Source: CAYLPJ01 sp964385465
GTDB lineage: Bacteria; Planctomycetota; Phycisphaerae; SM23-33
DNA length: 64,000 bases
Reading direction: 5' to 3'
Assembly (NCBI GenBank): GCA_964385465.1
Contig: CAYLPJ010000006.1
Location: 62,001-126,000, forward strand
Shown piece by piece: positions 43,213-51,749 of this stretch. The stretch's first letter is position 1; each line of letters begins with the position of its first letter. The notes beneath the pieces were generated by a model. It saw nothing but the letters and a program-made list of their open reading frames with translations, had not been told where the DNA came from and ran no database searches. The translations under genes and the position numbers were made by a program.

Positions 43213-44268
43213 ATGGCACGAGACAAGATCATCACCGGCGGCAGCACGGGGCCCGAGGACGAGTCCTTCAACATGTCGCTGCGACCCCAGCGGCTGGACG
43301 AGTGCATCGGGGCCGGGGAGCTGATGGAGAAGCTGCGCATCTCCATCGCCGCGGCCAGGCAGCGCGAGGAGCCCATGGAGCACGTGCTGCTCCACGGCCC
43401 GCCGGGGCTGGGCAAGACGACGCTCGCCTACGTCATCGCCCACGAGATGGACGCGACGATCAAGGTCACCTCCGGCCCGGCGATGACGCGGCCGAGCGAC
43501 CTGATCGGCATCCTGACCAATCTGGAGCACCGCGACGTGCTGTTCATCGACGAGATTCACCGGCTGTCCTCGGCCGTCGAGGAATACATCTACCCGGCGA
43601 TGGAGGACTACAAGGTGGACTTCGTGGTGGACTCGGGCATGCACAGTCGCACGATCAACCTGCCGCTGAAGCCGTTCACGCTGATCGGCGCGACGACGCG
43701 GGCGGGGCTGTTGAGCCCGCCGCTGCGGACGCGGTTCGGCATTGCCCACCACATGGACTTCTGGAGCGAGGAGGACCTGCTGGCCCGCTGCCGCATGTCG
43801 GCGGAGATGCTGAAGATCGCCTACGACGAGCCCGCCCTGGCCCTGCTGGCCAAGCGGGCGCGAGGCACGCCGCGGATCGCCAACCGCCTGCTCCGCCGCT
43901 GCCGCGACTTCGCCCAGGTCCGCGGCGACGGGACCCTCACCAACGAAAGCGTCGAGAAGGCCTTGAAGCTCGAGGGCATCGACGAGCTCGGCCTCGACGA
44001 CCTCGACCGGCGGTTCCTGCGGACGATCATCGGCACCTACGACGGCGGGCCGGTCGGCATCGAGGCCGTCGCCGCCACCCTCGGCGAGGAGACCGACACG
44101 CTCGTCGACGTCGTCGAGCCGTTCCTCCTCCAGGGCGGCCTGCTTGCCCGCACACGCCGCGGGCGGTTGGCCACCATGCAGGCCTACCGCCACCTCGGCG
44201 AGGCTCCCCCGCCCGCCGGCGGCGCCGACCCGAGCCTGTTCGACCGTGACGAGAACGGGCAGGGGTAG
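43213..44268 (+). CDS. ruvB: Holliday junction branch migration ATPase RuvB
   Basis: Hexameric motor that drives branch migration with RuvA. The 351-residue protein has Walker A GPPGLGKTTLA (about 62-72), Walker B LFIDEIHRL (about 114-122), the sensor region IGATTRAGLLSPPLRTRFG, and the winged-helix C-terminus with GPVGIEAVAATLGEETDT. Length is normal. The ATG is only six bases after a heptamer array and lacks any Shine-Dalgarno-like sequence, which is unusual among the genes here. It may depend on read-through from ruvA or on a promoter inside the inserted cassette. Confidence 0.96.
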   Translation: MARDKIITGGSTGPEDESFNMSLRPQRLDECIGAGELMEKLRISIAAARQREEPMEHVLLHGPPGLGKTTLAYVIAHEMDATIKVTSGPAMTRPSDLIGILTNLEHRDVLFIDEIHRLSSAVEEYIYPAMEDYKVDFVVDSGMHSRTINLPLKPFTLIGATTRAGLLSPPLRTRFGIAHHMDFWSEEDLLARCRMSAEMLKIAYDEPALALLAKRARGTPRIANRLLRRCRDFAQVRGDGTLTNESVEKALKLEGIDELGLDDLDRRFLRTIIGTYDGGPVGIEAVAATLGEETDTLVDVVEPFLLQGGLLARTRRGRLATMQAYRHLGEAPPPAGGADPSLFDRDENGQG

Positions 44269-44390
44269 TCGCCGGCACTTTCGCGAGTCCCTCCCGGGAT
44301 GCCATGCCTATACTTCCGGTAGGGATTCCGCCGGTGGAGTTCCCCAGCCATTCCGGCTTCGATTGCGCAACCACAGGGAGACCACGCGAA

Positions 44391-45074
44391 ATGGACGAGC
44401 AGACGACGAAGATGCCGCTGATCGGGCAGAAGGCCCCGGCCTTCGAGGCCGAGACCACCATGGGCCCGGTCAAGTTCCCCGACGACTACAAAGGCAAGTG
44501 GGTGATCTTCTTCTCGCACCCGGCCGACTTCACGCCGGTGTGCACCACCGAGTTCATGACGTTCGCGAGCATGGCCGACGAGTTCAAGGCGCTCAACTGC
44601 GAGCTGCTGGGGCTGTCGATCGACAGCAACTACAGCCACATCGCCTGGGTGCGGACGATCAAGGACAAGATCGAGTACAAGGGCATGAAGGACGTGGAGA
44701 TCCCCTTCCCGATCATCGCCGACCTGACGATGGACGTGGCGAAGAAGTACGGCATGCTTCAGCCGGAGGCGAGCACCACCCACGCGGTGCGGGCGGTGTT
44801 CGTGATCGACCCGGAGGCGACCGTGCGGGCGATCCTCTACTACCCGCTGAGCAACGGGCGAAACATGGCGGAGATCAAGCGGCTGCTCGTGGCCATGCAG
44901 CACAGCGACGAGCACGGCATCGCCACCCCGGCGAACTGGGAGCTTGGCGAGGACGTGATCGTTCCGCCTCCGGGCTGTGCCGAGGACGCCAGCCAGCGCG
45001 TCGAGAGCCCCGCTGCCGACGCGACCTGCCTGGACTGGTTCCTCACGCTCAAGAAGTGCCCGCACGGGTCGTAG
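44391..45074 (+). CDS. Peroxiredoxin, Prx6/long AhpC type
   Basis: Thiol peroxidase of 227 residues. The peroxidatic Cys51 lies in FSHPADFTPVCTTEF, with the catalytic Pro and Thr of PxxxT/SxxC in place. A long C-terminal arm with Cys residues (PPPGCAED, DATCLDWF, KKCPHGS) is as in archaeal-type long Prx6 enzymes, where a downstream Cys resolves the sulfenic acid. Reduces hydrogen peroxide and organic peroxides in the cytoplasm. ATG 44391 has AGGGAG upstream; the longer frame to 44304 is less likely. It precedes a persulfide dioxygenase gene, suggesting shared redox or sulfide stress duties, though the repeat element between them makes co-transcription uncertain. Confidence 0.92.
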   Translation: MDEQTTKMPLIGQKAPAFEAETTMGPVKFPDDYKGKWVIFFSHPADFTPVCTTEFMTFASMADEFKALNCELLGLSIDSNYSHIAWVRTIKDKIEYKGMKDVEIPFPIIADLTMDVAKKYGMLQPEASTTHAVRAVFVIDPEATVRAILYYPLSNGRNMAEIKRLLVAMQHSDEHGIATPANWELGEDVIVPPPGCAEDASQRVESPAADATCLDWFLTLKKCPHGS

Positions 45075-45101
45075 CTGCCCGGTGACCAACGGGTTTTCGA
45101 A

Positions 45102-45223
45102 CGGGCGAGCAGGCGAGCACGCGAGCAGGAGACCGGGAGAGAGCACGACCGACCGGAGGCGCCGCGAACGCTTCCGGGCCTGTCCTGCGCTCGCCGGCGG
45201 TCTCCTGCTCAACGGCTCGCCCG
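45102..45223. repeat. Octamer array with two nested inverted repeats
   Basis: Left side: units GGCGAGCA, GGCGAGCA, CGCGAGCA, GGAGACCG in tandem. Two perfect inverted pairs are nested: CGGGCGAGC (45102-45110) with its complement at 45215-45223, and GAGCAGGAGACCG (45123-45135) with its complement at 45198-45210. The whole 122-bp unit fills most of the peroxiredoxin-to-MBL gap and could fold as a long cruciform or RNA hairpin. Confidence 0.75.
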
Positions 45224-45262
45224 CTGCTGCGCGGCCAGAGCGTCCCCTTCAAGGAGCACCAC

Positions 45263-46681
45263 ATGTTCGTCCAGCAGTTCTTCATCCCCGGCCTCGCGCA
45301 CAGCTCCTACCTTCTCGGTGGGAATGCGCAGTGCGCGATCGTCGACCCCGCACGCGACATCGACCGCTACATCGGGGCCGCCGAGGCCATGGGGATGGCC
45401 ATCACGCACGTCCTGGAAACCCACCTGCACGCCGACTTCGTCTCCGGTCACCGCGACCTGGCCGACCGCACCGGGGCGACCATCGTCGCGCCGAAGTCCG
45501 CTGACTGCCGGTTCGATCACACGCCCGTCGCCGAGGGCGATACCGTCGAGATCGAGGACCTGCGGATCGATGTCATCGAGACCCCCGGGCACACGCCGGA
45601 GCACGTCAGCTACGTCGTCGGCGACCGCGCACGCGGCGACCAGCCGGTGAGCCTCTTCTGCGGCGATACGCTTTTCGTCGGCGACGTCGGCCGGCCCGAC
45701 CTGTTCCCCGGCCGCGCCGAAGAACTCGCCAACGCCCTCTACGACAGCCTCCACGCGAAGCTCATGAAGCTCCCGGACTACTGCGAGGTGCTGCCCGCCC
45801 ACGGGGCAGGGTCCCTCTGCGGGCGGGCCATGGGCGCCAAGCGCACCAGCACCATCGGCTACGAAAAGCGGACCAACGGCGCTCTTCGCATTCGCAGCCG
45901 GGAGAAGTTCGTCCGGTCGCTGACGACGGACATGCCGGCCGCCCCGGACCACTTCAGCCGGTGCAGCGCGATCAACGCCGCCGGGCCGGCGGTGGTGCGG
46001 AAGCTGCCGGCGCCCAAGTCGATGCCGGCCGGCGACTTCGACCGCCGCGCCAAACGGAGCAAGTCGACGGTAGTGGACCTCCGCGGGATGGAGGGCTTCG
46101 GCGGGCTGCACGTGCCGGGCTCCTGGCACCTCGACGTCGGGGGCAACTTCGCCACGTTCGCCGGCTGGGTCCTGCCGCCGGACCACGACCTGCTCCTGGT
46201 GGCCGACGGGGAGAGCCAGGTCCGCGAGGCGGGCGTGCAACTGCGCCGCGTCGGGCACGACCGCGTGGTGGGGCACCTGGAGGGCGGCGTGTTCCGCTGG
46301 GCCAGGGCGGCCAAGCCGACGGCCACGGTCCCGCAGGTCTCCGTTCACGAGATGCACGAGATGGTCGCCGGCGAGTGCCCGTTCACGCTGGTGGACGTTC
46401 GAGCGGCGCGGGAGTTCGACGCCCACCACATCGCCGGCGCCGTCAACATCCCCGCGCCGGACCTGCGGACCCGGCACGAGGAGCTGGACGCGTCGCGTCC
46501 GGTGGTGACCATCTGCAACTCCGGCGTGCGGGCCAGCCTGGCCTCGAGCATCCTCAAGGCCGCCGGGTTCGGGGACGTCCGCAACCTTGCCGGCGGGATG
46601 ATCGCCTACGCCGAGGCCGGCTACGCACCCGAGTGCCCCGTCTGCCTCAACCCCCACGGACCGGCGTTCCTCGGCGGATAG
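45263..46681 (+). CDS. Metallo-beta-lactamase-fold persulfide dioxygenase with two rhodanese domains (CstB-like)
   Basis: A 472-residue cytoplasmic enzyme. The N-terminal MBL domain (about 1-250) carries the persulfide-dioxygenase metal motif THLHADFVSGH, then TPGHTPEHVSY and FCGDTLFVGDVGRPDL. A first rhodanese-like domain (about 260-355) lacks the catalytic Cys. The second (about 365-465) has it in VVTICNSGVRAS. This order matches staphylococcal CstB, which oxidises persulfides and forms thiosulfate. AAGGAG precedes the ATG. Likely role: removing excess sulfide or persulfide. No CstR-like repressor is seen. Confidence 0.9.
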   Translation: MFVQQFFIPGLAHSSYLLGGNAQCAIVDPARDIDRYIGAAEAMGMAITHVLETHLHADFVSGHRDLADRTGATIVAPKSADCRFDHTPVAEGDTVEIEDLRIDVIETPGHTPEHVSYVVGDRARGDQPVSLFCGDTLFVGDVGRPDLFPGRAEELANALYDSLHAKLMKLPDYCEVLPAHGAGSLCGRAMGAKRTSTIGYEKRTNGALRIRSREKFVRSLTTDMPAAPDHFSRCSAINAAGPAVVRKLPAPKSMPAGDFDRRAKRSKSTVVDLRGMEGFGGLHVPGSWHLDVGGNFATFAGWVLPPDHDLLLVADGESQVREAGVQLRRVGHDRVVGHLEGGVFRWARAAKPTATVPQVSVHEMHEMVAGECPFTLVDVRAAREFDAHHIAGAVNIPAPDLRTRHEELDASRPVVTICNSGVRASLASSILKAAGFGDVRNLAGGMIAYAEAGYAPECPVCLNPHGPAFLGG

Positions 46682-46741
46682 CGCCGTGGCGCCGCCGGAG
46701 AGGTGCTGCCGCGCCACGGCCGTCGCGGTACAATCATCGTC

Positions 46742-48154
46742 ATGAGAACCTACACGGCGGTCCTGGCGGTGGCGGTCGCGGCGGCAGTCGCGTCGGCCGG
46801 GGAGATGACCATGGAGCAGGTGCGCGTCAGCACGCGTGACCCGCGGTACTTCGAGCTGGCCGACGGCTCGCGGTACGTCCCGATCGGGCTGAACCTCGCC
46901 ACGCTCGGCCGGCGAGACGACGCCGCGGCGGTGATGGAGCGGTGGCTCAAGAGCCTCTCGGCCAACGGGGGCAACTTCGCCCGCGTCTGGATCGGCCAGC
47001 GGTTCTACGACGTCGAGCACGCCCGCAGCGGCGTCTACGACGACGAGAAGGCCAGGCGCCTGGACGCCCTCCTCGCCGCCGCCCGCAAGCACGGTGTCCG
47101 CCTCAAGCTGTGCATCGAGTATTTCCGCAGCCTCCACGGCGGCAGGCAGAAGTGGGCCGAGAAGCCCATTCACCACGTCAGCACCGGCGGGCCGTTCGAG
47201 AGCGTCAAGGAGTTCTTCGGCAGCGACCGCGGCCGCGAACAGTTCAAACGCAAGCTCGCCTGGTTTGCCGACCGCTACGGCGACCGCCCGGAGGTTTTCG
47301 GCTGGGAGTTGTGGAACGAGATCAACGCCTGCCGCTGGTCCGGAGGGTACTGGGCGGAGTGGACGCCGATCATGCTCGCCGAGTTGGACCGACTGTTCCC
47401 CAAGACGCTCTCGCTCCAGAGCCTCGGCAGCTTCGACCGCCAGCCGAACCGCAGCCTGTACGCCCGCCTGGTGGGCATGAAACACAACGACGCCGCCCAA
47501 GTGCACCGGTACCTCGACGAGGGCGCGGCCCTGGAGGTCTGCCACGGACCGGTCGACATCCTTGCCGCCGATGCCGTTGCCGAACTGCTGGCCATGAAGC
47601 CCGCCAAGCCCGTCCTTCTGGCCGAGAGCGGGGCCGTCCAGCCCAGGCACACGGGGCCCTTCCGCTTCTACGCCAAGGACACCGAGGGGACGATCCTCCA
47701 CGACGTGCTGTTTGCGCCGTTTTTCGCCGGCGCCGCCGGGCCGGGGCACATCTGGCATTGGGATCGCTACGTCGAGAAGAACGAGCTGTGGTGGCAGTTC
47801 GCCCGTTTCGCCGAGGCGATCCAAGGCATCGACCCGGCGGGGGAGGGCTTCCGCCCCTTCCGCCCCGAGGCCGAGGGCCTGCGGGTCTACGCCCTGGCCG
47901 GCAAACGCCGCCTGATCGCCTGGTGCCGCGACGCCGCCAGCGACTGGCGGGCCGAGCTGGCCGAGGGCAAGCCCGCCCGGCCCATCCGCGGCGCCGTGCT
48001 CGACCTCTCGGGCCATCTCCCCCCCGCCAAGGGCCTGACCGTTCGCTTCTACGACCCGTGGCAGGACCGCTGGACCAGGCACGCGCTCGTCCGCGGCGGC
48101 CGCCTCACGCTGCCGGAGTTCACCCGCAGCCTGGTCGTGCGGGTCGGGGGATGA
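46742..48154 (+). CDS. Secreted clan GH-A glycoside hydrolase (GH5-like)
   Basis: A 470-residue exported TIM-barrel hydrolase. The signal peptide (MRTYTAVLAVAVAAAVASAG) is followed by GLNLATLGRR and NGGNFARVWI barrel strands. The acid/base candidate is Glu193 in GWELWNEINA and the nucleophile candidate is Glu295 in LLAESGAV; the spacing of about 100 residues suits clan GH-A. A beta-sandwich-like tail ends the protein. The exact family (GH5 or a related one) and its substrate cannot be fixed by eye. TACAAT lies seven bases before the ATG and no ribosome site is present, so the mRNA may be leaderless. Stops four bases from the convergent marC-type gene. Confidence 0.8.
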   Translation: MRTYTAVLAVAVAAAVASAGEMTMEQVRVSTRDPRYFELADGSRYVPIGLNLATLGRRDDAAAVMERWLKSLSANGGNFARVWIGQRFYDVEHARSGVYDDEKARRLDALLAAARKHGVRLKLCIEYFRSLHGGRQKWAEKPIHHVSTGGPFESVKEFFGSDRGREQFKRKLAWFADRYGDRPEVFGWELWNEINACRWSGGYWAEWTPIMLAELDRLFPKTLSLQSLGSFDRQPNRSLYARLVGMKHNDAAQVHRYLDEGAALEVCHGPVDILAADAVAELLAMKPAKPVLLAESGAVQPRHTGPFRFYAKDTEGTILHDVLFAPFFAGAAGPGHIWHWDRYVEKNELWWQFARFAEAIQGIDPAGEGFRPFRPEAEGLRVYALAGKRRLIAWCRDAASDWRAELAEGKPARPIRGAVLDLSGHLPPAKGLTVRFYDPWQDRWTRHALVRGGRLTLPEFTRSLVVRVGG

Positions 48155-48158
48155 CCGC

Positions 48159-48770
48159 TCAGAACTTCGCGATCCAACTGCGGAGGCCCTGCATGATCAT
48201 CTCGATGGAGACGGTGCCGACGAAGAGGGCGGTGATTCGACCGGCGATCTCGATGTAGCGCTCGATCAGGCGCTCGTTGCGGGGGCGGACGAAGTCGTGG
48301 AGGACCTTGAGACCCATCATGACCAGGGCGGTCGTCAGGACGCTGGCGACGACCACGATGCATGCCACCAGCCAGGCGTGGCGTTCGCCGATGACGACGC
48401 TGGCGGAGATGGTGCCCGGGCCGATGAGCACGGGCATGGCGATGGCGCCGGCGAGGTGCTCGGACTCCCCGCGGAGGATCTCGATGGCGGTCGGGCCGCG
48501 GAAGACGAACTGCACGCCGATCAGCAGGAACACCACGCCGCCGAAGATCTGGAAGGAGGCGAACTCCACGTGCACGATGCGGGAGAAGACCGCATCGCCA
48601 ACCACCGCGAAGCCGCAGAACGCCACGCCGGCGATCAGGCACGCACGCAGCAGAACCATCGCGAACCGACCGGCGGTGAGCTTCTGGACCACGTCCACCA
48701 GGTACACGCTGACGAGGAACGGGTTCAGCAGCACGAGCATCAGGGCGGCGGAGTGAAGGGCGGCGTTCAT
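48159..48770 (-). CDS. MarC-family integral membrane protein
   Basis: A 203-residue membrane protein with six predicted helices and MarC-family motifs: LLNPFLVSVYLVDVV in helix 1, the FQIFGGVVFLLIGVQFV stretch, and IAMPVLIGPGTISASVVIGE in the second half. Members (MarC, YchE/YhgN) were once linked to multiple-antibiotic resistance in E. coli, but that link was withdrawn and function is unknown. The ATG at 48770 overlaps the stop of the upstream gene (ATGA), so translation is coupled. Confidence 0.88.
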   Translation of the reverse strand: MNAALHSAALMLVLLNPFLVSVYLVDVVQKLTAGRFAMVLLRACLIAGVAFCGFAVVGDAVFSRIVHVEFASFQIFGGVVFLLIGVQFVFRGPTAIEILRGESEHLAGAIAMPVLIGPGTISASVVIGERHAWLVACIVVVASVLTTALVMMGLKVLHDFVRPRNERLIERYIEIAGRITALFVGTVSIEMIMQGLRSWIAKF

Positions 48771-49369
48771 GGCGATACCTGGTCGGTCGAGGGGACATTG
48801 CCGGGCGACGGCGCGGGAGCGAATTCCACCGGTGCAGCCGCCAGGCGGTTGTGCAACCGCACTTCGCGGCGGTGCCCGGGCCATTGTACGAGAAACGTCG
48901 CCAGGGCCTCCCACAGCGAGACCCAGGCGGCAACGGTGAGCCCTTCGGCACAGACGCGTGCCCACACGGCCGGGTCGTCGCCCAGCACGCGGTTGACCCA
49001 GATCGCCGCGCCCAGGATCGCCGCGCCCAGCGACAGCAGGATCAGTGACGTCCGCATCATTCGCCGCATGGTGCGTTTCTCGGCCTCGTTGAGATACTCG
49101 AAATAGCTGTGCATGCTCGTCCGCACCCGGGCGGCCTGGGCGTTGTCCGGCGGGGCGCTCAGCGTGATCCGCACCGCGAACGGCCGGGGGCCGATCTCCC
49201 GGGCGCAGTCCATCAGGTAGTCCACCAACTCGCCGTCGAGGTCCTTTCGGCGGTAGGGGGAGGCGCGGTCGAAGTCGTTGTACAGGTCCGCAACCCCGGC
49301 CGCGGCGACATCGAGAATGAGCCGCCCGTCGTCGCGGCGTGCGTAGCGTTCGAGGATGTGCTTGCTCAT
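48767..49369 (-). CDS. Two-helix membrane protein of unknown function
   Basis: A 200-residue protein I do not recognise. Residues 1-100 are soluble and charged (YNDFDRASPYRRKDLDGELVD, then RVRTSMHSYFEYLNEAEKR). Two transmembrane helices follow (about 107-126 and 137-163), then a Pro/Ala-rich tail. Cytoplasmic N-terminal domain with the pair of helices as an anchor is likely. It overlaps the MarC-type gene by four bases, and the soluble half may regulate or accompany that transporter-like protein. Confidence 0.75.
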   Translation of the reverse strand: MSKHILERYARRDDGRLILDVAAAGVADLYNDFDRASPYRRKDLDGELVDYLMDCAREIGPRPFAVRITLSAPPDNAQAARVRTSMHSYFEYLNEAEKRTMRRMMRTSLILLSLGAAILGAAIWVNRVLGDDPAVWARVCAEGLTVAAWVSLWEALATFLVQWPGHRREVRLHNRLAAAPVEFAPAPSPGNVPSTDQVSP

Positions 49370-49561
49370 ACGTTTTCCGGGTCAGCCGGCGCGGCCGCGC
49401 CGGAGGACTTCCAGCCTCCCACGCTGCGTGCCGGCGTGTCAAGAGGCTGCGGCGTCCGGGGAAACTATCGCATCTTCCGGATTCCGCGAGAGCGGATTCT
49501 GCGCGGATTCGGCATTTTTCGCACCGGCCTGTCCTGCGCGGGCGGGCGGCGGCGAAAACGC

Positions 49562-49590
49562 TTGCCGTCGCCTCTGCCCGCGCCTATCAT
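49562..49590 (+). promoter_or_regulatory. Candidate sigma-70 promoter of the cell-envelope cluster
   Basis: TTGCCG (49562-49567), 17 bp, then TATCAT (49585-49590), about 43 bases before the ATG at 49633. No other good promoter is seen before murC, so this may drive a long transcript. Confidence 0.45.
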
Positions 49591-49632
49591 CGCGCGCGGT
49601 GACGGGTCGCTTTCGGAAAGGTCTCGGGCGCG

Positions 49633-50850
49633 ATGGGTGTGCCGCTGTACAGCATGATCGAGGTGCTGGAGGGGCTCTGGTGGCTGGCGCCGCTGTCGCT
49701 GATCGCTGCGCTGGTGGCCACGCCGATCTGCCGGGCCATCGCCTACCGCAAGAAGATCGTGGACCGTCCGGACGACCTGCTCAAACCCCACGGCCGACCC
49801 GTGGCGTACCTCGGGGGGCTGGCCATGTCCGCCGGGCTGCTGGTGGGCCTGGGGGCCTACCTTGCCGCGATGGACGACCTGGGCGACCATGCGGCCAGGC
49901 TGGCAGGTGACCTCGCCTCGCTGAACTTCCCGGGGCTGTTGGTCAACCCGGTGTGGAACGTGGCGGCCATCGGCCTGGCCTCGCTGATCATCACCCTCGT
50001 CGGCCTGCTGGACGACCTGTACGACATCCGCCCGCGGACGAAGGTCCTCGGACAGCTCATCGCGGCCGGGATCCTGCTGGTCGGCGGGGTGGGCGACCAG
50101 ATGGGACGGATCTTCTTCGTGGTGTTTTCCTACGAGCCCTCTGCCTGGGTCATGGTGCCGATCAGCGGCGTCCTCTGCGCCGTGGCGGTGGTGGCCTCGT
50201 GCAACGCCACGAACCTGCTGGACGGCCTGGACGGCCTGTGCGGGGGCGTGACCGGCATCGTGTCGCTGGGCTTCCTCGCCCTGGCGGTCTGGCTGGCCAT
50301 GTGGGGGCGGTTCCCCGGTTCCGACGAGCTCCGCATCGGGCTCTGCCTGGCCATGGCCGGGGCGGTCATCGGCTTTCTGCCCTACAACATCCCCCCCGCG
50401 AGCATCTTCATGGGCGACGCGGGGAGCATGTTGCTGGGGTTCTTCGTCGCCACGATGTTCGCACTGTTCTGCCGCGAGGGCACGCCGCGATGGCTGCTGG
50501 CGGCCCTGACGATCTTCGCCCTGCCGATCCTGGACACGGCCCTGGCGGTGGTCCGGCGGCTGCTGTCGGGCAAGAGCATCTTCGCCGGGGACCGAAGCCA
50601 CCTGTACGACCAGCTCGTGGACCGGGGCATGACCGTCAAACAGGTCGTGGCGCTGTTCTACGTGCTCAGTTTCGCCGCCGCCGTGGCCGGCGTGCTGATG
50701 GCGGTCTTTCTCCGCGGGCGATACATCCTGCTGGTCGTGATCGCCGTCCTGATCGTGGTCTGGGGGCTGTTCGTCAAACTCGGGATGATTCGCCCGGAGG
50801 CCCACGGCGACGGCGGGGCCCACGATGACGCACAGGATGCCGATGCATAG
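49633..50850 (+). CDS. Polyprenyl-phosphate sugar-1-phosphate transferase (WecA/MraY superfamily)
   Basis: A 405-residue polytopic inner-membrane enzyme that should move a sugar-1-phosphate from a UDP-sugar to undecaprenyl phosphate. Superfamily motifs are present: LVGLLDDLYDIRPRTK (first Asp pair), NATNLLDGLDGL (catalytic Asn and Asp), IFMGDAGSMLLG, and the loop GDRSHLYDQLVDRGMT in the place of the WecA-type HIHH/HLH loop. It fits WecA/TagO better than MraY. About eleven helices. GGAAAGG lies upstream of the ATG. It overlaps the following GT2 gene by 26 bases and heads the murC-ftsQ run. Confidence 0.9.
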   Translation: MGVPLYSMIEVLEGLWWLAPLSLIAALVATPICRAIAYRKKIVDRPDDLLKPHGRPVAYLGGLAMSAGLLVGLGAYLAAMDDLGDHAARLAGDLASLNFPGLLVNPVWNVAAIGLASLIITLVGLLDDLYDIRPRTKVLGQLIAAGILLVGGVGDQMGRIFFVVFSYEPSAWVMVPISGVLCAVAVVASCNATNLLDGLDGLCGGVTGIVSLGFLALAVWLAMWGRFPGSDELRIGLCLAMAGAVIGFLPYNIPPASIFMGDAGSMLLGFFVATMFALFCREGTPRWLLAALTIFALPILDTALAVVRRLLSGKSIFAGDRSHLYDQLVDRGMTVKQVVALFYVLSFAAAVAGVLMAVFLRGRYILLVVIAVLIVVWGLFVKLGMIRPEAHGDGGAHDDAQDADA

Positions 50851-51646
50851 GACCCTCATCGCCCAGGCCGCCCGACGCCCTGCGCTGCTGTCCGTCGTGA
50901 TCCCCGTCTACAACGAGTGCGATACATGGCGGGAGCTCGTCGAACGCGTCCGGGCCGTCCCCGTGCCCGACGTCGGGCGCGAGCTCATCCTCGTCGACGA
51001 CGGGTCGACCGACGGCACGAGGGAGCAACTGCGGGCCTACGCGACCGAGTGCGAGGACGCCGACAGCCCTCCGGGCCCCGGCGACATCCGCGTTCGGGTG
51101 GTCTTCCGCGACGCCAACGGCGGGAAGGGGGCCGCCCTGCGGACGGGCTTCGCCGCGGCCGTCGGCGACCTCGTGATCGTCCAGGACGCCGACCTGGAGT
51201 ACGACCCCGCCGATCACACGGCCCTGTTGGCCCCGATCCTTCGCGGCGAGGCGGATGTCGTCTACGGAAGCCGGTTTCTCGGCCGGTGGGAGGTCCAGGG
51301 CCACTGGATGAACTACCTGGCCAACCGGCTGCTGACGGCGCTGTCCAACGCGGTCACGGGCTTGCGGCTGACGGACATGGAGACGTGCTACAAGATGTTC
51401 CGGCGGGAGGTTCTTCGAGAGATCGATCTGGAGCAGGACCGCTTCGGGTTCGAGCCCGAGGTGACCGCCAAGCTGGCCCGGCTGCCGGTTCGGGTGGCCG
51501 AGCTGCCCATCAGCTACCGCCACCGCACGCGGAGCGAGGGCAAGAAGATCGGCTTCTCCGACGGGGTTCAGGCGATCCGGTGCATCCTCCGCTACGGGCG
51601 GCGGCGGGACCGCAGGGCGACCATGGTCACGCTGGAATCGCGGTAA
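50825..51646 (+). CDS. Family 2 glycosyltransferase, dolichol-phosphate-mannose-synthase-like
   Basis: A 273-residue GT-A enzyme without transmembrane helices. It has SVVIPVYNECDTW at the N-terminus, LILVDDGSTDGTREQL, the NGGKGAALRTGF loop, the metal-binding IVQDADLEYDP (DXD) and FGFEPEVTAKLARLPVRVAELPISY, closely like DPM1-type transferases that make a polyprenyl-phosphate sugar. The start overlaps the upstream gene by 26 bases; ATG 50837 and ATG 50843 are alternatives. It probably acts on the same lipid carrier as the preceding transferase. Acceptor and sugar unknown. Confidence 0.9.
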   Translation: MTHRMPMHRTLIAQAARRPALLSVVIPVYNECDTWRELVERVRAVPVPDVGRELILVDDGSTDGTREQLRAYATECEDADSPPGPGDIRVRVVFRDANGGKGAALRTGFAAAVGDLVIVQDADLEYDPADHTALLAPILRGEADVVYGSRFLGRWEVQGHWMNYLANRLLTALSNAVTGLRLTDMETCYKMFRREVLREIDLEQDRFGFEPEVTAKLARLPVRVAELPISYRHRTRSEGKKIGFSDGVQAIRCILRYGRRRDRRATMVTLESR

Positions 51647-51749
51647 AGGAATCCGTCCCGCCGGGGCGATACTAAGTGTGGTGCCCTCGGCCGGGGGTCG
51701 AGGGAGCGGAACCGGACTGTTTGGACACGGATGGTCGGAGGCCGGTAGG

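Noticed and set aside
48159..48770. Multiple antibiotic resistance protein
   Set aside because: MarC-family membership does not imply resistance; the original link was withdrawn.
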